A DNA stretch of 59,851 nt from Proteiniclasticum sediminis (lineage in GTDB: Bacteria > Bacillota > Clostridia > Clostridiales > Clostridiaceae): positions 1 through 59,851 of the forward strand of contig NZ_JAGSCS010000017.1 in the NCBI RefSeq assembly GCF_018128025.1. The letters run 5' to 3'. The position numbers were made by a program, and so were the translations under genes. The notes under the pieces were generated by a model. That model was not told the DNA's origin. It worked only from the letters and a program-made list of their open reading frames with translations, and ran no database searches. This document shows, piece by piece, positions 9,152 through 16,969 of this stretch (position 1 is the stretch's first letter; every line of letters starts with the position of its first letter).

Positions 9152-9673
9152 CTATTCTGTGACGATTGGGGTGATTCCGGTTTCATATCTAAATTTCTCA
9201 ATAATGCTGACGAGAACATCTCGATCCGGTCTTTGGTGCATAAGCCGGATATTCCGGACCTCCTCATCCGTACCGTAGTCGATAGAAATGAAGTCCCTTC
9301 CAATTTCAACTGCCTTTAATTTGATACCGTCTTGGTTGAATTTCACGACCTTGAATCCAAGTAAAATGCCAAACCCGGAAATAAACATTTCGATGGTTTC
9401 GAATGGCTGCGCTCCATTTATTTCCTTTTTCCTTGGATCTCGAAGGACAGCAGGCTGAATATGGAGAATTTGATTTTCGATGATTAGTTGTGCATCTTTC
9501 ATTTTTTTGCTCAAAGTAAAAAATATGACCATACCAATAAGTCCTGCTGTTAATGCAAGGATAGCGTAGAAATTCCAATGCGGAGGCTGAAGGATAATCA
9601 ACGTTACTAATAAGGCAGCACAAAAAAGTGAGGCTGCCAGAATACACTGTGCGTACCACGACATTTTATTCAA
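9152..9673 (-). CDS. two-TM membrane protein, first gene of membrane cluster
   Basis: A 173-residue protein with two TM helices (about residues 7-28 and 33-53) and a soluble C-terminal part (DAQLIIENQILHIQP...FETIEMFISGFGILLGFKVVKF...GRDFISIDYG) that reads like a PH-like beta sandwich with a terminal helix. The TTG at 9673 is favoured over the ATG at 9664 because the G-rich Shine-Dalgarno is at proper distance only for the former. Same general design as the 3630-4205 protein. It heads the minus-strand cluster ending at 1800, with gaps of under 70 bases between all members. Confidence 0.6.
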   Translation of the reverse strand: MNKMSWYAQCILAASLFCAALLVTLIILQPPHWNFYAILALTAGLIGMVIFFTLSKKMKDAQLIIENQILHIQPAVLRDPRKKEINGAQPFETIEMFISGFGILLGFKVVKFNQDGIKLKAVEIGRDFISIDYGTDEEVRNIRLMHQRPDRDVLVSIIEKFRYETGITPIVTE

Positions 9674-9710
9674 ATTAATCCCCCCCTCGCTCGTTATGGC
9701 TTATCTTCAT

Positions 9711-9740
9711 ATTATGTTTTAAGAGCGATGTGCGCATCGC
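9711..9740 (-). promoter_or_regulatory. inverted repeat and weak promoter before membrane cluster
   Basis: A 16-bp palindrome GCGATGtgcgCATCGC (9725-9740) lies where the -35 box of a CATAAT -10 (9711-9716) would fall. The -35 hexamer itself (CGATGC) is poor, as expected for a promoter needing an activator. A LuxR-type regulator is encoded next door; binding is inference only. Confidence 0.4.
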
Positions 9741-9761
9741 CAGGGTGGGTGATTTTAACTT

Positions 9762-9792
9762 AAAAACCCCTCACCATTTCGGGTGAGGGGTC
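9762..9792 (-). terminator. rho-independent terminator of the luxR-type gene
   Basis: GC-rich stem cccctcacc (9767-9775) with gggtgagggg (9781-9790), loop of about five bases, followed on the minus strand by TTTTTAAG. Ten bases after the stop codon at 9802. Confidence 0.85.
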
Positions 9793-9801
9793 TAATTATC
9801 T

Positions 9802-11253
9802 TCATTTTTCAGTGTTAATTGGATCTGCGTACGGGTTTTTTATATCCAGAAGAAGATTCATCAGCTCAGTCCTGCTCTGAACGCCTGCTTTCGAATAGAT
9901 GTTCTTTACATGAGTTTTTATTGTGTTTTCACTTACATGCAGCTCAACAGAAATCATTTTATACGTCTTGCCTTGAATGAGCAGTGCAGCAATTTCGCCC
10001 TCGCGCTCAGTCAGCTTCTCATATGTGTTAAATTTTTGTATGAGCATAGTTTGGTCTTGGGTTGGCATTTCAATAATTGTGGTCAAATAGACATGGTTTT
10101 TAAGTAGACTGATCAGCCGAGAATGTAAGGGAGGGAGAAGGACAAGTGTAAAACACACGACCCCAAGCGCTAATAGTGTGGGGTTTTGACTTTGGGCGCT
10201 TGCGCCAGCAGTCGCGTTTCCGATAAGCCCACCGAGCAACACGCCGAGGACGTTGGCGGAGAGGCCAATGCCCATAATTCGGGCCGGATTCTTATCCAGT
10301 TCCAACATTTCGCCCAGGATGCTCCACCAAAACAGGTCGTATACACCAAAGGCCCCCAGCATAAGTGTGTTGATTACAATATATTCCGCCCATGAACGCC
10401 CCATCAGCAGGAAGGCGATGAACGAAAACCCGATCATAGCAATAGCCACGTAAAGGATATAGGATCGATTTGTTTTCCGGGGAAGATTACGCATGATGAC
10501 CAGCGCTATAATGTAAGGCGCGGCTCCATACCAGCTAGTAAGCCATTCCAGATGCGCGAAGGCAGGAGCCTGAACCTGATACATTAAGCCCGCATTAATG
10601 CTGATCGCTACTATGAACAGACATAAAAATCCAAGTGGGCCTGCTTTGCTTATTCTTGTTTCGCCATCACTTGGGACCATTGGAACTTCCAATGCTTCCC
10701 CTACGGGGAGTTTAATAGCAAAAAGAAACGATGTCCCCAGCACAAGAATTGACATCCCAAGTCCTGCTTGTGGGGAAATATAAATAGTTGTCAGATTAAG
10801 CAAGATCATAAGGATATTTGAGAAAATAAGTCCGTCAGCCATTGTTTTAATGCGCTCATTTTTAGGCGTGTAGTGTTTGAAATAAAACCCCCATGCCGCC
10901 ACGCAACAACCGACTAGAAATGCTGCCGAGTTCAGGGCTACTGTCCATAGAATTGAAGGCGGTTGGAAAAATGCACTGGATGCCAGAATGCAAAATGCAA
11001 TGGATATAAGGATCAGCTTTTTGGCTGTGCGTATATTTTTTACAAATAAACCGCAGGCAAGCAGTCCGGCAAAATGTGCAGCCATTGTGCCGAACACAAA
11101 AGAACGGGCTGAAATGTGATGGTAATCCGCGAGTGCGTATAATATTTTCCCTTCAAACGGAAAGGCAAGAAGCCAAGAGAAAAAAAGAGAAAAGACGATA
11201 ATAGACAGGCGTCGGTTGTCTATTTTAAATGTCCTATGTGTACCTTCTGACAT
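9802..11253 (-). CDS. 12-TM membrane protein with C-terminal LuxR HTH
   Basis: A 483-residue transcription regulator. Residues about 15-400 form roughly twelve hydrophobic helices arranged like an MFS-type sensor. The last 70 residues are a LuxR/GerE DNA-binding domain (LTEREGEIAALLIQGKTYKMI, then SENTIKTHVKNIYSKAGVQSRTEL). Such membrane LuxR proteins are frequent in Actinobacteria (Eggerthella-like) and some Clostridia, and often control a neighbouring transporter or enzyme operon. AAAGGAGG precedes the ATG and its own terminator follows. Neighbours suggest the membrane cluster at 1800-9673 as target, but it could act elsewhere. Domain calls are sure, role is inferred. Confidence 0.85.
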   Translation of the reverse strand: MSEGTHRTFKIDNRRLSIIVFSLFFSWLLAFPFEGKILYALADYHHISARSFVFGTMAAHFAGLLACGLFVKNIRTAKKLILISIAFCILASSAFFQPPSILWTVALNSAAFLVGCCVAAWGFYFKHYTPKNERIKTMADGLIFSNILMILLNLTTIYISPQAGLGMSILVLGTSFLFAIKLPVGEALEVPMVPSDGETRISKAGPLGFLCLFIVAISINAGLMYQVQAPAFAHLEWLTSWYGAAPYIIALVIMRNLPRKTNRSYILYVAIAMIGFSFIAFLLMGRSWAEYIVINTLMLGAFGVYDLFWWSILGEMLELDKNPARIMGIGLSANVLGVLLGGLIGNATAGASAQSQNPTLLALGVVCFTLVLLPPLHSRLISLLKNHVYLTTIIEMPTQDQTMLIQKFNTYEKLTEREGEIAALLIQGKTYKMISVELHVSENTIKTHVKNIYSKAGVQSRTELMNLLLDIKNPYADPINTEK

Positions 11254-11475
11254 ACACCTTTCCTCCTTTCATCAATAAAAGTCTGCTTGACGGTACAATT
11301 CAACTTTGATGATATTGCTCAAACGAGCTACCGAAATATTCTGACCAGCAGCACTATTCCTTTATTTACAGATCCTTCATTCGCCCTCGATGTAATCACT
11401 TTGCTACTGAATAAAGGAATCGATGTCATCTTTAGTAAATTCCTTGAAAGATTTTGGATTTTGCCCTGAGATGTT

Positions 11476-11763
11476 TCAAGCATTCCAATCGTGCAAAAAC
11501 AAAGTCACATTAACTGTATCTCCGCCGCTTTTACCGATTGCATCTCTGATCTTTCTATTGATCGAGATGATCTTGTCTTCATTTTTTCTTGGAGCCAAAT
11601 TAATGCTTTTTATTTCATAACCAACAATTGTCCCGGACACCTTTAGAAAACCCCATTTCCCCTCAATATCTGCAGTACCTGGAATTCTAAGGTGGTATGT
11701 CCACGCTCCAAATCCTTTCTTATATTCCAATTTGAGTTCTTGATTATCAACAATCTTTATCAT
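11476..11763 (-). CDS. DUF1905-domain protein
   Basis: A 95-residue protein matching DUF1905 (LEYKKGFGAWTYHLRIPGTAD, then KSINLAPRKNEDKIISINRKIRDAIGKSGGDTVNVTL). These small beta-barrel proteins are often fused to or found near YdeI/OmdA-like domains; no enzymatic role is established. Good AAGGAG before the ATG. The TGA at 11478 is followed in the same frame by 20 further sense codons (NISGQNPKSFKEFTKDDIDSF and on) to TAG, so the protein may once have been longer. Isolated between the luxR-type gene and the Qat operon; 11254-11475 otherwise holds no gene I can support. Confidence 0.65.
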   Translation of the reverse strand: MIKIVDNQELKLEYKKGFGAWTYHLRIPGTADIEGKWGFLKVSGTIVGYEIKSINLAPRKNEDKIISINRKIRDAIGKSGGDTVNVTLFLHDWNA

Positions 11764-11956
11764 TATGAGTTCAGCTCCTTTCTTTAGAATTTTTCAAATA
11801 GATATATATTAATTTTACTCAAAGGCACTAAATTGTTACTTGATGAATGATTTATTCAGCTTGTAGTAATGGGTCTGGGATTCTCCCAGGATGAAAAATC
11901 AAATGTGATTTTCGCAAGTGTATTAACACTTGCATTGCTTGCCAATATCATTATCA

Positions 11957-12697
11957 TCAAACTTCCTTCAGTAGTCGACGACTTGTTTCTGCAATTATTA
12001 ACGATGTATCTTTCCCCTTCATTATGGTTAGCTCACTAATGCAACGATTCAGTACTTGCTTAAGCTGTTCAGCAGTCTTTATATCTGATATGAACGGAGC
12101 ATCAGATTCCAATAATAATCGGTCGACAGGGACTTTCTGTATTATCGACCGGCCATTTGGAGAATTAAGCATATACTCATTAACCGAGAAAAAGCAGCCG
12201 AGCTCAATGGCCCTATCGAGTTGTTTTAACGACCCTGAATACCAATGCAAGATACAATTATTATGCTTAGTGCAATCGTATTTTTCTAAAATATCCAGCA
12301 CATTTTTATCTGAGCGAACGGAATGGATCGATATAATCTTCATCATTGGTGAGCTCTGGCACCACCCAATGATTTGTGAAAACACCTCAATTTGTTGTTC
12401 TTTTGAACGATAGAATTGTTTATTGAAATCCAAGCCAACTTCGCCAACAAATCTGGTTGTGTGTATGTATTTTTCAACCAAGGCAAGCTCATGAATTCTT
12501 TCAGAAACAAGCTGCGGATGTAAGCCTAACGCGACTTGGACATTAGGGAAAACAGTGAGTTTTTTTTTCTCAATCTCATACGCCTTTGGCGTTGTTGTCA
12601 TAGCCAATAAATTGATTCGTTCCTCCAGAGCCGCTTTGCTGAAGTTGTCCATGGATTGCATCAGATCAACGTGGCAGTGCATATCATAAATGTCCAT
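11957..12697 (-). CDS. qatD: QatD, TatD-like nuclease of Qat defence system
   Basis: A 246-residue TatD-family metal-dependent hydrolase. Metal ligands of the amidohydrolase-type barrel are visible: HCH (H7, H9), E86 in FVGEVGLDF, H125 (IISIHS), H151 (ILHWYSG) and D199 in LLESDAPF. TatD proteins are 3'-5' DNA exonucleases. Fourth and last gene of a qatA-B-C-D set, the order known for this anti-phage system described by Gao and colleagues in 2020, where all four genes were needed. It starts 45 bases after qatC. Confidence 0.9.
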   Translation of the reverse strand: MDIYDMHCHVDLMQSMDNFSKAALEERINLLAMTTTPKAYEIEKKKLTVFPNVQVALGLHPQLVSERIHELALVEKYIHTTRFVGEVGLDFNKQFYRSKEQQIEVFSQIIGWCQSSPMMKIISIHSVRSDKNVLDILEKYDCTKHNNCILHWYSGSLKQLDRAIELGCFFSVNEYMLNSPNGRSIIQKVPVDRLLLESDAPFISDIKTAEQLKQVLNRCISELTIMKGKDTSLIIAETSRRLLKEV

Positions 12698-12741
12698 AAC
12701 CAGTCACCACCCTTACGCCTGATTTATACCCCCGCTTGCTT

Positions 12742-14097
12742 CTACTCACCATTATCGGAATTTTTAATTATCCATGCATCGACTTCCAAAAGCCCTCTAC
12801 GATATACTTCCGACAGCTTTCGCAAATAAGCGCTATCGCCAGAAAGGGGGCCACTCTTGTGAATTAATATTTTAGCCAGTTGAGGCTGTTCTTTGATTTT
12901 TTTTATCGCGATTTGAAAAGACCGAAGTTGTACTCCTTTGCCTTTTGCGTGGTTGGCGGTAATTTCGGAAACGCTGCCAATTAAGTAAGGAGTGTTATCT
13001 CTTTCAACCCTAAATGCCTTGTTCATTGCCGCTCTACGAATGATACAAGGAACACAATACCCGCAATGTTGAGGAGTAGCACCGCTCCAGCGGGCTTTCT
13101 GCGGGGAAGAACAGGAAATGGAATCTTGAATCACTTGCATGAGAAATTCCTTGTCCAAACACTCATCAGCCATTTCTCCTTTTGTCTTATTCCAATATGG
13201 ATTATGAACGGAGAATTCAATTTCTAAGCCCTGAAGCACCTGATTCCATGAATCCAAATAGAATGGATGTGTTGTCCGAGTGCTGTGCGATCCGGTGCGC
13301 AGTTCATCCAACGGTATATTTAAAGCTATCAGGCCATTTTCGGGAACTTCCAGGGTAGATACACCTTTCATCCCACTCATGGCAAAGACACCAAATGCTA
13401 TAAACAAAAAAGACCGGCTTCTCGTTGTGTTTTCATTTCCTCCGCCAGGAATTAGGTTTTTCTCAAAGACCATCCATAAATCGAGATATAGTGGATTAAG
13501 ATCGGGATATTTATCTTTTAAATGAGATAACAACTTACTTTGGGCGTTCTTTGTGTGAGAGTCACCCGCATGACTTATAAGCGCAGTTTTATTCATGTTT
13601 TCCAAGTGATTGATAGTCCCAATCAAGCTGTCCATTCCGCCTGAAAAAAGGGTAACGGCGTCAAATTTCGGCGGTGGAGTTTCATCCTCTGATTTTGCCG
13701 AAAGTTTCTCATCTCTTTTGATGAATGATATTGACCATCTGTCTCCCGTAAGAAAATTAAGCATCCTTATAAACAATTCTTCAAGCGGCTTCCACTTTTC
13801 AAAATTATAAACAGGTATTGCAATGGCGATTTCTCTTGTCCAACTATCTTGCGAGTGGAGCCCACGTGAAATTCGTGTATCGGCCAGATAAACTAAACCC
13901 GCGAGGCAGAGAATATCAATGCCATCTTCGGTTGGATAAATGCCATTATCCCTAAGGATTTTCAAAGAGTGATCTATTCCATAACGAAAGGCGTTATCGT
14001 TATCCCTGAAAGGTATGGCAACTTCCACGTAATCTTCTTTGTTCGTCAGGATGACTTCTTTGGAAGTATAATCACCAATTAGAAAGTATCTATTCAT
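12742..14097 (-). CDS. qatC: QatC, QueC-like protein of Qat defence system
   Basis: A 451-residue protein. The N-terminal 140 residues are particular to the family; a QueC-like PP-loop domain follows, with FSGGMDS (SGGMDS at 152-157). A zinc site is formed by C329, C345, C348 and C351 (CSS...HCGYCVPC), as in QueC, the enzyme that makes 7-cyano-7-deazaguanine. In Qat the enzyme is not for queuosine, since no queD/queE genes are near. GGAGG lies before the ATG, which follows the qatB stop by one base. Recent work on QueC-like defence enzymes, as I recall it, points to modification of a partner protein N-terminus; here the partner would be QatB. Confidence 0.92.
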   Translation of the reverse strand: MNRYFLIGDYTSKEVILTNKEDYVEVAIPFRDNDNAFRYGIDHSLKILRDNGIYPTEDGIDILCLAGLVYLADTRISRGLHSQDSWTREIAIAIPVYNFEKWKPLEELFIRMLNFLTGDRWSISFIKRDEKLSAKSEDETPPPKFDAVTLFSGGMDSLIGTINHLENMNKTALISHAGDSHTKNAQSKLLSHLKDKYPDLNPLYLDLWMVFEKNLIPGGGNENTTRSRSFLFIAFGVFAMSGMKGVSTLEVPENGLIALNIPLDELRTGSHSTRTTHPFYLDSWNQVLQGLEIEFSVHNPYWNKTKGEMADECLDKEFLMQVIQDSISCSSPQKARWSGATPQHCGYCVPCIIRRAAMNKAFRVERDNTPYLIGSVSEITANHAKGKGVQLRSFQIAIKKIKEQPQLAKILIHKSGPLSGDSAYLRKLSEVYRRGLLEVDAWIIKNSDNGE

Positions 14098-14100
14098 GCG

Positions 14101-14916
14101 CTATTCCTCCAGTTCTGACAAAATATCATATGCTGTGTGATATATAGTATCAACAATGGTTTTTGTTAGCGATGTATCTATAGCCTTAATATCTATATTA
14201 AGTTTGGAAACAGCGTCTGAAACTGCGCCCTTAATGAATTCCTTGATTTGCTCTTGGATGCTTTCGACTTGTGCGACATCTTTAGGCAAGGCAAATAGCT
14301 TGTTTCCGATATCATTTACGAGCCGCCCCTCTATGACATTAGCCATATAAATTTCCGCAAAGACGAGGAATTCAGGCGGAGTAAGGTCTTCAAAAGGTTT
14401 GTTCTCCCAATCGGGTAAAGTGTAAAGCGCTTCAATATACGAGTTTCTGGCAATTCCTTCATCAGTGCTCCCTCCGTCGGGACAGACAAAGTCCATTATT
14501 TGTACCAGAACGTCAGACGCGCTTTTCCCGATAATATCTCCAAGTTTGTAATCTCTGCTTGTAGCCTCTACGCCACGATTCGCGAAACTGTTAAATACAG
14601 AAAGTAGACGAGTGGTGCTGTTTCGGGCTGAACCCAACCGAGTGGTCGCGTTTTGCGAACCTCCCAATGAGTGCCTCACGTAATTAGACGCGGCCCGATG
14701 CAAATGTCCGCTCCCGTTTCCACCGCTATTCACATAGCGCGTAAAGCTACCGCGAGGCGCCGAAAAGCGTTTAGTGTCAGCCGGCTGCGGTTGCGCTGGC
14801 TGTGATTGGTTTGGTTGAGATTGTTCTGGATTTTGATCATCATCATTATCGCTCAGCCAAGACGGAACCAGCGGCGTATTTCCGCTTTGGCCTCGGTTAC
14901 TTGTCGATGTTCCCAT
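14101..14916 (-). CDS. qatB: QatB, Qat defence component of unknown activity
   Basis: A 271-residue protein. It begins Met-Gly-Thr-Ser and has a disordered Gln/Pro/Ser-rich stretch (about 25-50), then Ser/Asn/Gly-rich sequence and a helical C-terminal domain (about 125-271). The N-terminus GTSTSNRGQSGNTPLVPSWL is the conserved part of QatB proteins; a glycine right after the initiator Met fits the idea that it is exposed and modified by QatC. GAGG lies 8 bases before the ATG. Between qatA (11 bases) and qatC (4 bases). Biochemical role not established from sequence. Confidence 0.88.
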   Translation of the reverse strand: MGTSTSNRGQSGNTPLVPSWLSDNDDDQNPEQSQPNQSQPAQPQPADTKRFSAPRGSFTRYVNSGGNGSGHLHRAASNYVRHSLGGSQNATTRLGSARNSTTRLLSVFNSFANRGVEATSRDYKLGDIIGKSASDVLVQIMDFVCPDGGSTDEGIARNSYIEALYTLPDWENKPFEDLTPPEFLVFAEIYMANVIEGRLVNDIGNKLFALPKDVAQVESIQEQIKEFIKGAVSDAVSKLNIDIKAIDTSLTKTIVDTIYHTAYDILSELEE

Positions 14917-14926
14917 TTCATGTGCC

Positions 14927-16867
14927 TCACTTCCTCAGAGTTTTCAACGCAGCCTTAACAAAATCGGTTCCTTCTTTAGACAGGTTTTCAAAATATGCAT
15001 TCAAACTTGCTTTTGCTTTTTCTGAAGTCACGCATTTATCCCAACCGGTACAAATCCATGCTCCAACGCTCTTGCGATCAAAAGTCTCTATCAGACTTAT
15101 CAGAGATGGTTCTAATTCACCATGAAGGGTAACAAGCGCCTTAGCACCCTCGATTCCAGCAGGCTTATTAGCGATGCCGCCATTCCGGGAGATTTTTGCA
15201 CATAGAATCTCAAAGACTATTTTAGCGTCTGATGTGGATAATGCCTTAATATCATCATTTGCGCTTGCTACATTCATTTCATTGCCCATCAGCTTACTGA
15301 TAAGGTTCCGGAGTTGTTCGGATTTGACTTGTGCGAAGAAAAAGTCTTCTTTTTCTTTACTGGCGAAAAAATATGGACGCAAGTCGATTTCACCCAGGTG
15401 AGGTTCGATTGATACCCATGCGGTAAAATCAGCGTTGTTCTCCCACGATTCCAAGTCTTTGTTTCTTTCGGGCTTGGATATTAATGTAGTTGTTTTTGGC
15501 TTATCTGCCTTTGATATTTCAGCGCCCTCATCCAATGGCGTTTCTTCCTTAAAAGGTTCGGTGACTTGAAGCTCATAGGTACGAAGCAGAGAACACTTCC
15601 CATTGTCATCCGTTAACGCGGCTATTTTTTTATATTCGTCTACAAAGAAGTATTCCGCGAGCATCATCTTTGCCAGTATAGGGATTTGAATGGAATCTCC
15701 AAATCCCCTTGCTGTAGCGATTTTATCTCGCAACAATAACATGTTTATAAAACGCTTGATTTTTCGTGGATTACCTTGAGTGTTTTTAGCCAATATATCT
15801 GCTATTTGGTTTGATACAGTTATCTCATTTGTTACAGATGTAAAAGTCTCGCCAAGAGCCACCTTAATTTGTTCATTCGTAAAGCCTAAGTTCTCCCACG
15901 GCTTTTTCATCTTGTCGATCGCGACCGCTAATAGCTTATCGAACTCCGGGCTATCCTCTTTTAAACAAGATCCTATCAAAAGCAAGGTTATGTACATTCC
16001 GGACTCGATTTCACCCAATGCAGGGATACGAAACGGCACTTGAATCAGCTTTTCAAGGTATCGCTTCGAGTATTCGAATCCTGTCCGAATGTTGTCGTCT
16101 TCGGGTAGGTCAGGGAAGTGATTGCGAACCGCATACTCAATCATAGCTTCATCCGCCGCTATAACGAAGGCCGTAGACTTTGAGAACATAAACAGGCGGA
16201 CAGCCTCCAGTGTCTCGATTGTGACCTTGGGCAGACATCTGTCCAAATCATCAATGAGTACCACGAGCTTTTTAATCTTTGATTCTTCCAGCAACTCATC
16301 AAAAGACTTTTGGAATTCAGAAAATTCCTTTGCCAGGGAATTATCCTCAAACACTTTGGCGTCCATAAGATATTGCCCAACACTATCAATGGCAGTCGTT
16401 ACTTTTTCTTTATCGGATACCGAGCCCTTGAGGTAATCTAAGATGTTGCTTAATAAGCCAACAGGGGGAAAGCCAGTAGAGGCGGAAAAAGCAACACTAC
16501 CCGCCGCTTTGGCGACACTAAGCCAGTTTATGTTTTTCCATAGCTTTTTTAATATGTCCTTAGCCTTTTCGGTCGGTTTCCGCTTTTCCGCCAATTCGGA
16601 TACAACCGCGCTCATCAAAGCGATTTTGGCATCCTCGAAACCCTGATGTTTCCAACCGTTGAAGCGTATGCACTCAATGCCGTCTTTCTTTTCTGAAAGC
16701 TCATCCTCAACCATCGCCAAGATGCTTGATTTACCGGCACCCCAATCCCCGTGAATCCCTATAGAGATTGGACGGTCGTCACACTCTTTAATGAGTTCAG
16801 CAACTGTTTTTGCAATAGCGTGATTATTTAGCATATCAATTCTTGTTTCATTATCTGACAGAATCAA
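14927..16867 (-). CDS. qatA: QatA, KAP-family P-loop NTPase of Qat defence
   Basis: A 646-residue KAP-family ATPase. Walker A is GDWGAGKS at 40-47; Walker B is LVVLIDDLDRC at 201-211. KAP NTPases typically insert a membrane-associated segment between these motifs; here the region about 115-147 (SVAKAAGSVAFSASTGFPP) is moderately hydrophobic. A conserved FINMLLLRDK segment (about 390) belongs to the sensor part. The TTG at 16867 is used, 7 bases after GGAGG. First qat gene, 102 bases after the helicase gene, so it may share its transcript. Probably the sensing or power component. Confidence 0.92.
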   Translation of the reverse strand: MILSDNETRIDMLNNHAIAKTVAELIKECDDRPISIGIHGDWGAGKSSILAMVEDELSEKKDGIECIRFNGWKHQGFEDAKIALMSAVVSELAEKRKPTEKAKDILKKLWKNINWLSVAKAAGSVAFSASTGFPPVGLLSNILDYLKGSVSDKEKVTTAIDSVGQYLMDAKVFEDNSLAKEFSEFQKSFDELLEESKIKKLVVLIDDLDRCLPKVTIETLEAVRLFMFSKSTAFVIAADEAMIEYAVRNHFPDLPEDDNIRTGFEYSKRYLEKLIQVPFRIPALGEIESGMYITLLLIGSCLKEDSPEFDKLLAVAIDKMKKPWENLGFTNEQIKVALGETFTSVTNEITVSNQIADILAKNTQGNPRKIKRFINMLLLRDKIATARGFGDSIQIPILAKMMLAEYFFVDEYKKIAALTDDNGKCSLLRTYELQVTEPFKEETPLDEGAEISKADKPKTTTLISKPERNKDLESWENNADFTAWVSIEPHLGEIDLRPYFFASKEKEDFFFAQVKSEQLRNLISKLMGNEMNVASANDDIKALSTSDAKIVFEILCAKISRNGGIANKPAGIEGAKALVTLHGELEPSLISLIETFDRKSVGAWICTGWDKCVTSEKAKASLNAYFENLSKEGTDFVKAALKTLRK

Positions 16868-16969
16868 ACCGACACCTCCAATTTAAGATCTTGTTGAGAT
16901 ATTCTTAGTCCTCTAATACGGTTCTCATTTCCGAAACAAGTCAAGTTTCAAGTTTTGAGAGGGATTTTC

